From Cyclobacteriaceae bacterium (GTDB taxonomy: Bacteria; Bacteroidota; Bacteroidia; Cytophagales; Cyclobacteriaceae), in assembly GCA_016786585.1 (NCBI GenBank), contig JAEUUI010000030.1:558001-622000 (forward strand): a stretch of DNA of 64,000 nt, read 5' to 3'. Made by a program: the position numbers and the translations under genes. A model generated the notes under the pieces. The model made no database searches and was not told the origin of the DNA. It saw nothing but the letters and a program-made list of their open reading frames with translations. Below are positions 17,639-26,053 of this stretch, piece after piece; the stretch's first letter is position 1, and the number at the start of each line of letters is the position of its first letter.

Positions 17639-18798
17639 CAGTTAATTAGTTCGTAAGCTTTAATCCGGGTCTCCCGATCGGTATTCACGTAATCTTCCAG
17701 TGTTGGGTTGGGTACAAAATGCATTTTCGCCATACATTCTTCCACAACCTCCGGCATCTTTAAAAAGCCGATCTTGTCTTTTAAAAACGCTTCAACAGCA
17801 ATTTCGTTCGCTGCATTCAGCACACAGGGCATATTTCCGGCCTTTTTAAGGGCCTCAAAAGCGAGTGCAAGATTACGAAAAGTTTCGGTATCGGGTTTTT
17901 CGAACGTCAGGCTCGGATACTGGGCAAAGTCAAATCGCGGAAAATCAGATTTAAAACGCTCGGGATAACTGAATGCAAACTGAATCGGCAGACGCATATC
18001 CGGCAATCCCATTTGCGCCTTGATGGAGCCATCTTCGAATTGCACAAGCGAATGTATAATAGACTGCGGATGCACGACCACGTCAACCTGATCTGGCGTT
18101 AAGCCGAACAGCCACTTGGCCTCGATTACTTCCAGGCCTTTGTTCATCAGCGTAGCGGAATCAATCGTCACCTTCGCGCCCATCGTCCAGTTCGGATGTT
18201 TCAGCGCCTGGGCTTTTGTCACGGCTGCGAGCGCATCCCGTTTCTTTCCCCGAAATGGTCCACCGGATGCGGTAAGGATAATCTTCTCTATTTTATTATG
18301 GAACTCGCCTACCAGGCATTGAAAAATGGCCGAGTGTTCCGAATCCACCGGGTAAATGTTAACACCTTTCTCACGGGCGAGCCGGGTAATCAGGTCGCCC
18401 GCCACCACCAGCGTCTCTTTATTAGCCAGGGCAATTGACTTTCCCGCCTCGATTGCACTGATGGTTGGCTTTAGTCCTGAATAACCCACGAGTGCTGTAA
18501 GCACAATGTCGATCGAATCCATTTGCAAAACGGAACAAAGGGCATTTTCGCCGGCATATACTTTAACATCGGTATCGGCTAACACCTGCTTTACTTGTTC
18601 ATACAGGCTCTCGTTCGCAATTACTACCGCGTTCGGGTTATACTTACGAGCCTGTTCAATTAACAACGAGGCATTGTGATTTGCTGTGAGCACTTCGGCT
18701 TGTAGCAAATCGGGGTGGCTCGCGATAACATCAAGCGCCTGGATTCCGATTGAGCCGGTGGAGCCTAAAACAGCAATTTTCTTTTGAGGTGTATTCAC
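17638..18798 (-). CDS. dxr: 1-deoxy-D-xylulose 5-phosphate reductoisomerase Dxr
   Basis: Dxr converts DXP to MEP with NADPH, the first committed step of the MEP pathway. The 386-residue protein has the NADPH loop GSTGSIGIQALDV near residue 12, the ANKETLVVAGD motif, the metal/substrate motifs PVDSEHSAIFQ and TASGGPFRGKK, the flexible loop region HPNWTMGAKVTIDSATLMNK and the C-terminal helical domain with NAANEIAVEAFL. It is the first gene of a two-gene operon with rseP, overlapping by one base. Confidence 0.96.
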   Translation of the reverse strand: MNTPQKKIAVLGSTGSIGIQALDVIASHPDLLQAEVLTANHNASLLIEQARKYNPNAVVIANESLYEQVKQVLADTDVKVYAGENALCSVLQMDSIDIVLTALVGYSGLKPTISAIEAGKSIALANKETLVVAGDLITRLAREKGVNIYPVDSEHSAIFQCLVGEFHNKIEKIILTASGGPFRGKKRDALAAVTKAQALKHPNWTMGAKVTIDSATLMNKGLEVIEAKWLFGLTPDQVDVVVHPQSIIHSLVQFEDGSIKAQMGLPDMRLPIQFAFSYPERFKSDFPRFDFAQYPSLTFEKPDTETFRNLALAFEALKKAGNMPCVLNAANEIAVEAFLKDKIGFLKMPEVVEECMAKMHFVPNPTLEDYVNTDRETRIKAYELIN

Positions 18799-19260
18799 AG
18801 TATTGAAGTGCGGAGATTTAACATTCGTTAGGAGAACAGCATTTCGGGCCAGCCGGAAAAAATAACGTTATCAAATTGTGACTTTTTCAATGGCATTGGC
18901 TTCTACTCCCAGCTGGGTGAGGATTCACTCGCTAAAAATCGATGATATTGTTTAAAGTTCGTTGTAAGGTTTCCAAAAAGTATAAAGTGCATTTTCGAAT
19001 GTCCAGAAAATTCTGTTTTATTGCCGTTTCGTAATATTTTATGAGGAATTTCCCGGATTTAGGGGAAATTTTCATGTACCTTTGAGGTTATTGCGAGACA
19101 AATTTAGGAGAAATCAGGCACTAACTCTCAAAGTTAAAGGCCTGCCCTTCTGAATAAAAACTGAGCGGTAAGACAAAAAAATCTGTTGATATTTCTTAGC
19201 AAATCGAATACTTTTCCAACTAAACTTAAAACTAAACTTTATAACAATTAAAACTACTGT
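18799..19260 (+). promoter_or_regulatory. Intergenic region upstream of the exb operon (462 bp)
   Basis: No convincing coding frame or RNA gene is seen here. The region contains an exact -7 consensus TACCTTTG at 19077-19084, giving a leader of about 170 nt before exbB, and a perfect 8-bp dyad AATTTCCC / GGGAAATT at 19047-19054 and 19063-19070 just upstream of that box. No clear TTTG lies 17-23 nt upstream. The distal half toward dxr is AT-rich and otherwise featureless to my reading. Confidence 0.45.
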
Positions 19261-20058
19261 ATGAAAAATTCAAACTCGGGTCTTTTCGCGGCCATCATCA
19301 TCGTGGTAGAAATCGCCATCGCTATTCTTTTTTACCTATACGTATTGGGGAATCCTGCAAACTTTGTGGGTAACGATCCCGCGAATCACCCACTACAAGG
19401 AAACTACTTCGGTATCGTATATAAAGGTGGTTACATTGTACCGATCCTAATTTCATTGTTAATGATCGTAATCACTTTCTCGATCGAACGTTTGATCACT
19501 ATCGGCCGCGCGAAAGGAAAAGGCAATGTAAAAACCTTCGTTCAGAAGATTAAACACCTGATTGCCAGCAACAACATCAGCCAGGCAATTGCTGAGTGCG
19601 ATAAGCAAAAAGGTTCTGTAGCGAACGTTGTAAAGGCTGGTTTGGTAAAATACAGCGACCTGGCTAAGAACTCGACTATCGAGCCGGACAAGAAGGTTGT
19701 ATTGATCCAGAAGGATATCGAAGAAACAACCCAGCTTGAAATGCCAATGCTTGAGAAAAACCTCGTAATCCTGGCTACGATCGTATCAATCGCGACACTG
19801 TTGGGTCTGTTAGGTACGGTAATGGGTATGATTAAAGCGTTTGCCGCGCTTGCAACAGCGGGTGCCCCTGACTCAGTAGGTCTCGCAAACGGTATCTCTG
19901 AAGCGTTGATTAATACCGCGCTTGGTATCGGTACATCTGCGTTGGCGATTATTTTCTATAACTATTTCACCAGCGCAATCGATGCATTGACACATGCGAT
20001 TGATGAAACAAGCTTTAGCATTATTCAGAATTTTACAGCCCAAAATAAAACGGCTTAA
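19261..20058 (+). CDS. exbB: ExbB-type proton channel (MotA/TolQ/ExbB family)
   Basis: The 265-residue protein has a first TM helix at residues about 8-29, a second at about 55-75, a cytosolic domain, and two closing TM helices (about 165-185 and 215-235). The conserved channel region LLGLLGTVMGMIKAFAALAT and GISEALINTALGIGTSALAI is typical of ExbB. It forms the stator-like proton channel that energises TonB in the inner membrane. It heads the operon exbB-exbD-exbD-tonB with gaps of 18, 34 and then an overlap. The first periplasmic loop is long, as in many Bacteroidota ExbB proteins. Confidence 0.93.
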   Translation: MKNSNSGLFAAIIIVVEIAIAILFYLYVLGNPANFVGNDPANHPLQGNYFGIVYKGGYIVPILISLLMIVITFSIERLITIGRAKGKGNVKTFVQKIKHLIASNNISQAIAECDKQKGSVANVVKAGLVKYSDLAKNSTIEPDKKVVLIQKDIEETTQLEMPMLEKNLVILATIVSIATLLGLLGTVMGMIKAFAALATAGAPDSVGLANGISEALINTALGIGTSALAIIFYNYFTSAIDALTHAIDETSFSIIQNFTAQNKTA

Positions 20059-20076
20059 TTCTTAACAATTTAGATT

Positions 20077-20712
20077 ATGGCAAACTTTAGAAGTGCACCT
20101 CCGATTGACATGACACCCATGGTGGACCTGGCTTTCCTGCTGGTGACTTTCTTCATGCTTACTGCAACCGCCATCCCCGATGAACCGGTTGCGGTGGATA
20201 CACCTTCATCGGTTGCAATGGTGAAAATGCCTGAAACCAATGTTGTTACCCTGACCGTAGATCCTAAGGGCCGGGTGTTTTTCAACGTGGATGGGCAATT
20301 TACGCGTGCGGAGCTGTTGGACATCATGGGAGAGCGTTACGGTGTAAGTTTTACACCAGAGGAGAAAAGAACATTCTCAATCATCTCAAGTGTTGGCGTT
20401 CCGGTGGCGAATCTGAAACAATTTCTTTCGTTAACCCCGGAGCAACGTAAGGAGGTTCCACAGCCCGGAATTCCGGTTGACTCTGCTCATAATGAGTTGG
20501 TTGACTGGGTTAACGGAGCCCGTACAGCAAGTCAGAACAGAGTGCGGATTGCAATTAAGGGCGACAGTGACGCTGATTACAAAACCATCCGGAAAGTGGT
20601 AAACACACTTGTGGATCGTAATAAGATCACCAAGTTCAACCTGATCACCAACATGGAAAAAGGTGCAGACTTTGATGCTATGTTAGCCAAGCAGGCGAAG
20701 AAGGATCATTAA
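20077..20712 (+). CDS. exbD: ExbD-type protein, enlarged periplasmic domain
   Basis: The single TM helix carries the proton-relay aspartate (IDMTPMVDLAFLLVTFFM, residues 10-27) that ExbD/TolR proteins use with the ExbB channel. The 211 residues exceed the usual 130-150; the excess is an insert of roughly 60 residues in the periplasmic domain (from about RYGVSFTPEEKRTF to IPVDSAHNELVDW). The ending KITKFNLITNM is typical of ExbD. It is followed by a second, standard-sized ExbD, an arrangement known in Bacteroidota TonB operons, where the two subunits probably form a mixed dimer. Confidence 0.9.
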   Translation: MANFRSAPPIDMTPMVDLAFLLVTFFMLTATAIPDEPVAVDTPSSVAMVKMPETNVVTLTVDPKGRVFFNVDGQFTRAELLDIMGERYGVSFTPEEKRTFSIISSVGVPVANLKQFLSLTPEQRKEVPQPGIPVDSAHNELVDWVNGARTASQNRVRIAIKGDSDADYKTIRKVVNTLVDRNKITKFNLITNMEKGADFDAMLAKQAKKDH

Positions 20713-20746
20713 TTGAAGAGACTTAAAACTTTAACTACTAAATAAT

Positions 20747-21262
20747 ATGGCAGAATTAGGTGGTGGCGGTGGCGGTGGTAAAAAGAAAGGCGGTAAAGTA
20801 CGCGTTAAAAAATCCTCTACCCGGATTGACATGACGCCCATGGTGGACCTTGCGTTCCTCCTGCTTACTTTCTTCGTAATGACCACAACGCTCAACAAGC
20901 CCCAGGCAATGCAAATAAACATGCCTGACAAACCCAAAGAGGGCGATGAACAGCCAGAGGTTAATGAACGAAACGTGTTAACGCTCGTGTTAGGCGAAAA
21001 CGATAAAATTTACTGGTACATCGGCATTACGGACCCGAAAGTTGAAGTAACTAACTTCTCAGCAACCGGTATTCGTAAAGTGCTGCAGGAAAAAAAGGCA
21101 GAGAACCCGAAAATAATTGTTCTCATCAAATCATTGGATGAGGCTCGTTATAAGAACATGGTTGATATTATGGATGAGATGTCCATCAGCAGTGTGCAGC
21201 GGTTTGCGCTCGTGGAAATAACGGATGTTGATAAGGAGCTCGTAAAAGAATCACAATTATGA
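20747..21262 (+). CDS. exbD: ExbD-type protein, second subunit with a Gly/Lys-rich N-terminus
   Basis: This 171-residue ExbD has a cytosolic tail rich in Gly and Lys (AELGGGGGGGKKKGGKVRVK), then the TM motif RIDMTPMVDLAFLLLTFFVM with the conserved Asp, and a periplasmic domain ending VQRFALVEITDVDK. The conserved IDMTPMVDLAFLL stretch is nearly identical to that of the preceding gene, implying a duplication. The stop overlaps the tonB start (ATGA, 21259-21262), so translation is coupled. Confidence 0.92.
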   Translation: MAELGGGGGGGKKKGGKVRVKKSSTRIDMTPMVDLAFLLLTFFVMTTTLNKPQAMQINMPDKPKEGDEQPEVNERNVLTLVLGENDKIYWYIGITDPKVEVTNFSATGIRKVLQEKKAENPKIIVLIKSLDEARYKNMVDIMDEMSISSVQRFALVEITDVDKELVKESQL

Positions 21263-22059
21263 AAACAGAAGGAGTTGTACTTCCGCAATCAACGTGGGAC
21301 GACATCGTATTTGAGAAAAGAAATAAGGAATACGGAGCCTACGTTAACCGTAAGAATTATTCGAAGTATGTCTTAATAGCGTTAGGTGTTACGGTTGCGA
21401 TATTGATTTTGGTTCTGGCAGCGCCTGCAATTGCACGGTTGCTGGAATCCGTTCGCAGTGCCGAACCGGCTAAGTTAAAAGAGACGACTATTTCACTCGA
21501 TCAGCCGCCTCCAATCACGCCCCAGCCTCCTCCACCGGATGTGCGCATCCCGCCCCCGGTGAAAACGGTGATCAAATTCCTTCCTCCTAAAGTAACCGAA
21601 AAAGAGGTTGTGGAAGAGGAAGAGATGCCGACTATCGAGGAGATCAAGGAAAACGAAACCGGGGCTGTTGCACAGGAAGGAACAGGTGAGGTTGTATTCG
21701 AAGAACCTGCGCCGGTTGTCGCTGAAGAAAATACAGATGATAAAATTTTCTACGCAGTTGAACAGCTTGCCGAATTCCCAGGCGGTAACGCAGCGATGTA
21801 TAAGTTTTTGAACAAAAACCAGAAATATCCTGCCTCCGCAAGACGCATGGGTGTTGAAGGAAAGGTATACGTAAAATTCATTGTTGATAAAGAAGGTGCA
21901 ATCAGTAACATTGAAATCGTAAAAGGTATCAATGCCGACCTTGACAATGAAGCTATCCGTCTGATCAAAATCATGCCACCGTGGAAGCCAGGTAAGCAAA
22001 ACGGTCGTTCTGTGAAATCTCAGTTTGTATTACCGGTTTACTTCAAGCTTGAGTCTTAA
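21259..22059 (+). CDS. tonB: TonB-like energy transducer
   Basis: The 266-residue protein has a cytosolic N-terminus (about 1-35), one TM helix (YVLIALGVTVAILILVLAAP), a proline-rich periplasmic spacer (QPPPITPQPPPPDVRIPPP), an acidic linker and a C-terminal TonB domain from about 170 (FPGGNAAMYKFLNKNQKYPA, RMGVEGKVYVKFIVDKEG, MPPWKPGKQNGR). It transmits ExbBD-derived energy to outer-membrane receptors. The N-terminal WDDIVFEKRNKEYGAY motif is typical of Bacteroidota TonB proteins in this operon type. Confidence 0.93.
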   Translation: MKTEGVVLPQSTWDDIVFEKRNKEYGAYVNRKNYSKYVLIALGVTVAILILVLAAPAIARLLESVRSAEPAKLKETTISLDQPPPITPQPPPPDVRIPPPVKTVIKFLPPKVTEKEVVEEEEMPTIEEIKENETGAVAQEGTGEVVFEEPAPVVAEENTDDKIFYAVEQLAEFPGGNAAMYKFLNKNQKYPASARRMGVEGKVYVKFIVDKEGAISNIEIVKGINADLDNEAIRLIKIMPPWKPGKQNGRSVKSQFVLPVYFKLES

Positions 22060-22089
22060 GCAATCCGGTTTATTTTAAACAACAATCAT

Positions 22090-22130
22090 TAAAGGCCATG
22101 AAATATTTCAGTATACTCATGGCCTTTATT
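22090..22130 (+). promoter_or_regulatory. 12-bp hairpin spanning the start codon of the next small gene
   Basis: TAAAGGCCATGA at 22090-22101 and TCATGGCCTTTA at 22117-22128 are perfect 12-bp inverted arms around a 15-nt loop, followed by TTTAT. The left arm contains the ATG (22098-22100) of the 63-residue gene. It could work as a leaky terminator after tonB, as an attenuator, or as an RNA structure that hides the start codon. Confidence 0.55.
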
Positions 22131-22289
22131 TATGTAGCGCTGGGCATTTTCCTGCTCGTGCAGCAAACGTTCACCCTCGCTTATAAAATCCCTTTAGGAA
22201 TAATTTTAATAGCCTATGGACTTTTTAGAGCTTTTAGTACCTATCAAAAATATTTTCGCGACCGCGAAAATCAAGACCGCTATTTATAG
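22098..22289 (+). CDS. Small membrane protein in the TonB operon
   Basis: The 63-residue product has two hydrophobic helices (about 3-21 and 29-46: YKIPLGIILIAYGLFRAF) and a charged C-terminal tail YQKYFRDRENQDRYL. Similar small proteins sit between tonB and the PstS-like gene in related operons to my knowledge, which supports that it is real. It overlaps the next gene by 74 bp in another frame. Its start codon lies inside a long hairpin. Function unknown. Confidence 0.65.
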   Translation: MKYFSILMAFIYVALGIFLLVQQTFTLAYKIPLGIILIAYGLFRAFSTYQKYFRDRENQDRYL

Positions 22290-23202
22290 CCTGATCCTCG
22301 TGGCTTTCGCCACTGCGTGTACAGAGCGCGATAAAAAAGGAAATGTTCTCGATCAACCAACGTACGGTACCATTACAATTGCCGTAGACGAATCGCTGAA
22401 GCCGCTCATTGATGCCGAAATTGATACGTTTGAAGCCACGTACACCAATGCACACATTAACGTAATTTATACAACAGAGGAAGCTGCCATCCGCGCCATG
22501 CTGCAGGACAGTGCACGGCTTGCAATTGTTACCCGGAGTCTGACTCCGGAAGAAAATGCCTACCTCGCCAATCAGAAATACGAGTGCAAGGAACAACCGC
22601 TCGCGAAGGGTGCAGTTGCCGTTATCTCTAATCCGGCCAGCAACTATACCAATTTCAGTATTGCTGACTTGCGGAAAATTCTTTCAGGAACGAATAACCT
22701 GAACGAGATTGACAAGAAGTATCCTTCGACTCCGGTCGTGGTGGTATTTGATCACCCAAATTCGGGGATCATCCGGTACTTACGCGATTCAGTTCAACAG
22801 ATCGACTCGCTTCCCTCCTACTGCTACGCAGTAAACGGAAATCCGCAGGTAATCGATTACGTGTCTAAAAACCCGCACGCTCTTGGCCTAATAGATGTTA
22901 GCTGGATCAGCGACCAGGACGATTCTACCGCAAATAGGTTTATGAGTTCAATAAAAGTTATCGGAATATCGAATGGTGGCGATAATTTCCAGCCATATCA
23001 GGCGTATATTGCAGACTGGTCTTACCCGTTAAGACGGAACATTAAGATCTTGAGCAGGGAAGCGAGGATGGGCCTCGGAAGCGGGTTTACAGCATTTGTA
23101 GCCAGCGAAAAAGGCCAGCGAATCGTATTGAAATCCGGCATAGTTCCTGCTACTATGCCTATTAGAATTTTAGAAGTGCATACAGAACCTTTTAAACCAT
23201 GA
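22216..23202 (+). CDS. PstS-like substrate-binding lipoprotein
   Basis: The protein (up to 328 residues) has a hydrophobic segment and lipobox ending FATAC (Cys at about residue 35), so it is a probable lipoprotein, followed by a periplasmic binding fold (YGTITIAVDESLKPLIDAEI, RLAIVTRSLTPEE, DHPNSGIIRYLRDS, RFMSSIKVIGIS). It resembles PstS-type phosphate-binding proteins, but there is no ABC transporter nearby. Its place between tonB and the TPR gene suggests a role linked to the TonB system instead of classic phosphate uptake. The start at 22216 makes a long N-region and overlaps the small gene; no better in-frame start is seen before the hydrophobic core. Confidence 0.8.
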   Translation: MDFLELLVPIKNIFATAKIKTAIYSLILVAFATACTERDKKGNVLDQPTYGTITIAVDESLKPLIDAEIDTFEATYTNAHINVIYTTEEAAIRAMLQDSARLAIVTRSLTPEENAYLANQKYECKEQPLAKGAVAVISNPASNYTNFSIADLRKILSGTNNLNEIDKKYPSTPVVVVFDHPNSGIIRYLRDSVQQIDSLPSYCYAVNGNPQVIDYVSKNPHALGLIDVSWISDQDDSTANRFMSSIKVIGISNGGDNFQPYQAYIADWSYPLRRNIKILSREARMGLGSGFTAFVASEKGQRIVLKSGIVPATMPIRILEVHTEPFKP

Positions 23203-24824
23203 ACCTGAAGACCCCTTTTCTGCTGTTGCTTGTACTGGTAGCGACCGTTGCTTTCGGTCAGGATGCAGAAATTAAAAAATCAAAAAGGCTGATTGCTGTA
23301 GATCATGCAGCCGAAGCGATGGCACCCATTGAAGCAGCCATCAAGCAATACCCCGATGAAACAGATTTGTACTACTACCTCGGGTATGCGCAAATTAAAA
23401 ATAATCAACTCGATGCTGCAGCCAAGTCGTTCGATGCAGGCATTGCAAAAGATCCTAAAGAAGCACTCAACTATGCTGGTAAGGGTTATTTAAGCATGCT
23501 GCAAAATCGTCCGGCTGATGCCAAGGTTAACCTTGACAAGGCACTTGAAATGACTAAGTCCAAGAAAGTACCTGTGCTGAAAGCCGTAGCGGAAGCGTAT
23601 TTAACAAACGCAAAATTCGCCGGCGATGCAGTAGCACTTTTATTAAAAGCTAAAGGCATAAAAGATGATGCAGAAGTAGAGACACTTTTAGGAGACGCAT
23701 ACCTGCTTCAAAACCAGGCAGGTTCAGCCGTTAGTGCGTATGAAAATGCAGCAGCTATGGATCCTAAAAATGGTGAACCGTATTACAAAATCGGTTTGAT
23801 CTATTCCCGTACGAATCCCGAAGAATCTCAAAAACAACTCGAAAAATCAGTGTCCGTTGATCCCGAGTTTACCTATGGATACGATGAACTGGCTGATATT
23901 TACTACCAGCGCAAAGAAGCCGACAAGGCTGTTGCTGCTGCTGAAAAATTCCGTCAACTAAGCAGCGATCCGGAGAAAATTAAAATCAGGTTAGCCTTTA
24001 TTTACGTAATGAAAGGTGAGTTCGCGAAAGCAAACGAAATCTTCAAAGAAGTTATTAAGAAGGATAACGTGAAGCCTATTGTTTATCGGTACTACGGTAA
24101 ATCACTGCTGGCTACAAAAGTTTCCGCTGACTCCGTTGAGTCTGCGAATGTGTACGAACAATTCCTAGTGAAAAAGCCAGTTGATGTAACCATTAAAGAT
24201 TTGCTGGATCTGGGTAAACTTTACATTGCGATACACAAGGAAGAACAGGGTATCTCCACGCTGCAAAAGGCGATTCAAATGGATCCAAAGAGCTGGGAAG
24301 CTGCTCAAATCAAAGCTGATCTTTTATTCAGACAGAAAAAATACAAAGAAGCCGGAGAGGCTTACCGGTATCTGCTTACTGTAAAACCAAAAGCTTCACC
24401 AACTGATCAGCTTAACCTTGCCCGCTGTTATACCTACACCGAGCAATATGCTCAGGCGGATACGATTTACACGAAGCTGATTGAACAGTATCCTACCAAT
24501 TCAGCAGTAGTAGCACTGGGAGCTGGTGTAAAAGCTAACCTTGATCCGAATTCAGAAACATGGCTGGCAAAACCGCTTTATGAAAAAGTTATTGAGTTAG
24601 CTACCGCTGATCCTGCGAAAACATCCAAAAGAGACCTGATCATGGCCTACAAATACATGGGTTCATACTATGCGATCAAAGAAGGCAACATGAAAAAAGG
24701 AGAAGAGTACTTTGACAAGGTGCTGACACTCGATCCGAATGACAAACAGGCGAAGGACGTGAAGCAAGCCATTAAAGATGGTCAAATGCAGCAACTACAA
24801 CAGCAGAAGAAGTCAGGTCGCTAA
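23199..24824 (+). CDS. Secreted tetratricopeptide repeat protein
   Basis: The 541-residue protein has a signal peptide (residues 2-20, ending VATVAFGQ) and is built of TPR-like helical pairs throughout, for example DLYYYLGYAQIKNNQLDAAA, AYENAAAMDPKNGEPYYKIG and AAEKFRQLSSDPEKIKIRLA. It should be a periplasmic protein-interaction scaffold. It overlaps the PstS-like gene by 4 bp (ATGA) and is the last gene before a strong terminator, so it belongs to the exbB-exbD-exbD-tonB operon. The partner is unknown. Confidence 0.85.
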   Translation: MNLKTPFLLLLVLVATVAFGQDAEIKKSKRLIAVDHAAEAMAPIEAAIKQYPDETDLYYYLGYAQIKNNQLDAAAKSFDAGIAKDPKEALNYAGKGYLSMLQNRPADAKVNLDKALEMTKSKKVPVLKAVAEAYLTNAKFAGDAVALLLKAKGIKDDAEVETLLGDAYLLQNQAGSAVSAYENAAAMDPKNGEPYYKIGLIYSRTNPEESQKQLEKSVSVDPEFTYGYDELADIYYQRKEADKAVAAAEKFRQLSSDPEKIKIRLAFIYVMKGEFAKANEIFKEVIKKDNVKPIVYRYYGKSLLATKVSADSVESANVYEQFLVKKPVDVTIKDLLDLGKLYIAIHKEEQGISTLQKAIQMDPKSWEAAQIKADLLFRQKKYKEAGEAYRYLLTVKPKASPTDQLNLARCYTYTEQYAQADTIYTKLIEQYPTNSAVVALGAGVKANLDPNSETWLAKPLYEKVIELATADPAKTSKRDLIMAYKYMGSYYAIKEGNMKKGEEYFDKVLTLDPNDKQAKDVKQAIKDGQMQQLQQQKKSGR

Positions 24825-24846
24825 TTGCTTTGACGAATTTAAATTG

Positions 24847-24880
24847 AAACGCGTGCTCCGAAGGCACGCGTTTTTTATTT
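24847..24880 (+). terminator. Intrinsic terminator of the exb-ton operon
   Basis: AAACGCGTGC (24847-24856), loop TCCGAAG, GCACGCGTTT (24864-24873): a perfect 10-bp stem followed by a T-rich tract to 24880. It closes the seven-gene operon that starts at exbB. Confidence 0.9.
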
Positions 24881-24980
24881 GTCCAACTGGCTGAAACAAC
24901 AATGGAGCGATTCTTGCGTTAAGTTTGTGGCTGAGTACCCGTGGTTTTAAAATGTCGAAACAATCCCATAAATTTCCCTG

Positions 24981-25649
24981 ATGATAGCATTCCTCGCACA
25001 AATAACACCTGAGACTCCTGAATCTTTTGAGGGTCTTTCTATTGCCGACCTGCTGTTAAAAGGCGGGATCGTGATGATTCCCATCATTCTGTTGTTGTTC
25101 CTGGCGACATACCTGTTCATCGAACGGTTTTTGTACATCCGCCAAAAAGCAAAGCAGCAGAAAGATTTGGTACAGAACATTACCCGAATGATTAAGGATT
25201 CAGATATCAAGGCAGCAACCATGTTCGCTGAACGTGAAACATCTTCGACCGGTAGAATTCTCGCTTCAGGCCTCCAGTACATTGGTAGACCGATGAAAGA
25301 AATTGAAGGCGTGATGGAATCAACTGCCAACGTTGAGGTGGGTGAAATGGAGAAAGGAACCGGGTATCTTGGAATTATTGCGGGTATCGCACCGATGCTC
25401 GGGTTTATCGGAACCATTTCGGGTATCATCCGGATTTTCTATACGATCTCACTTTCGGATAACATCAGCATCGGAATCATTGCCGGTGGTTTGTATGAAA
25501 AAATGATCACCTCCGGTGCAGGTCTCGTGGTAGGTGTATTGGCCTACACAGGATATCATATACTTAACCAGATGATTCAGAATTTCACGCTTCGGGCACA
25601 GCGCGATTCCCTTGAATTCATTCGTTACATTATGAGCCCGGCATCATGA
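24981..25649 (+). CDS. Second ExbB/TolQ-type proton channel
   Basis: This 222-residue MotA/TolQ/ExbB protein has an N-terminal TM (GGIVMIPIILLLFLATYLF, residues about 28-46), the MESTANVEVGEMEKG segment and the closing TM pair (GTGYLGIIAGIAPMLGFIGT and IITGGL-type AGGLYEKMITSGAGLVVGV). It differs clearly from the exbB at 19.3 kb. Paired with the short ExbD/TolR-like gene that overlaps it (ATGA), it forms a two-gene motor. It could energise TolA-like envelope work or another TonB. No tolA, tolB or pal is next to it, so I do not name it TolQ. Confidence 0.88.
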   Translation: MIAFLAQITPETPESFEGLSIADLLLKGGIVMIPIILLLFLATYLFIERFLYIRQKAKQQKDLVQNITRMIKDSDIKAATMFAERETSSTGRILASGLQYIGRPMKEIEGVMESTANVEVGEMEKGTGYLGIIAGIAPMLGFIGTISGIIRIFYTISLSDNISIGIIAGGLYEKMITSGAGLVVGVLAYTGYHILNQMIQNFTLRAQRDSLEFIRYIMSPAS

Positions 25650-26041
25650 AGATCGTCCGGAAACACAAGTTTGCAGCCGAGGTGGCAACCTCATCCCTGA
25701 ACGACATCATGTTCTTCCTGCTGTTGTTCTTCCTGATCATTTCCACGGTAACAAACCCGAACGTGATTAAGGTGATGCTGCCACAATCCAAGGCCAGCCA
25801 GTCGCTCAACAAGCAGCCCGTTATCCTCACGATTACGGAGAACCGGCAATTCTATATCAACAAACGGCCAGTATCACAAGCTGAGTTGGAAGATGGACTG
25901 GTGAAAGCCTGTGCGAACCTGGATGAACCTACAGTGGTACTTCATGCAGCCAACTCACTAACCATTCAAGACCTGGTGGACGTTATGCAGATCGGTTCGG
26001 AGCACAAAATCAAGATGGTGCTCGCCACTAAGCAAAAGTAA
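25646..26041 (+). CDS. ExbD/TolR-type protein, partner of the preceding channel
   Basis: The 131-residue protein has a short cytosolic end (KIVRKHKFAAEVATSSLND), a TM helix carrying the conserved aspartate (LNDIMFFLLLFFLIIST) and a periplasmic domain of normal ExbD/TolR size ending in EHKIKMVLATKQK. The TM motif LNDIMFFLLLFFL differs from the DMTPMVDLAFLL of the two ExbDs upstream, so this is a separate lineage. It ends 12 bp before the convergent GH3 gene. Confidence 0.88.
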   Translation: MKIVRKHKFAAEVATSSLNDIMFFLLLFFLIISTVTNPNVIKVMLPQSKASQSLNKQPVILTITENRQFYINKRPVSQAELEDGLVKACANLDEPTVVLHAANSLTIQDLVDVMQIGSEHKIKMVLATKQK

Positions 26042-26053
26042 ACTGATTAATCT

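Noticed and set aside
24881-24980. Possible small RNA or tRNA between the exb operon and the second ExbB
   Set aside because: No cloverleaf, no conserved T-loop sequence and no terminator follow; it looks like a plain promoter region.
24981-26041. TolQ-TolR of a Tol-Pal system
   Set aside because: No tolA, tolB, pal or cpoB follows, so the neutral name ExbB/TolQ and ExbD/TolR type is kept.
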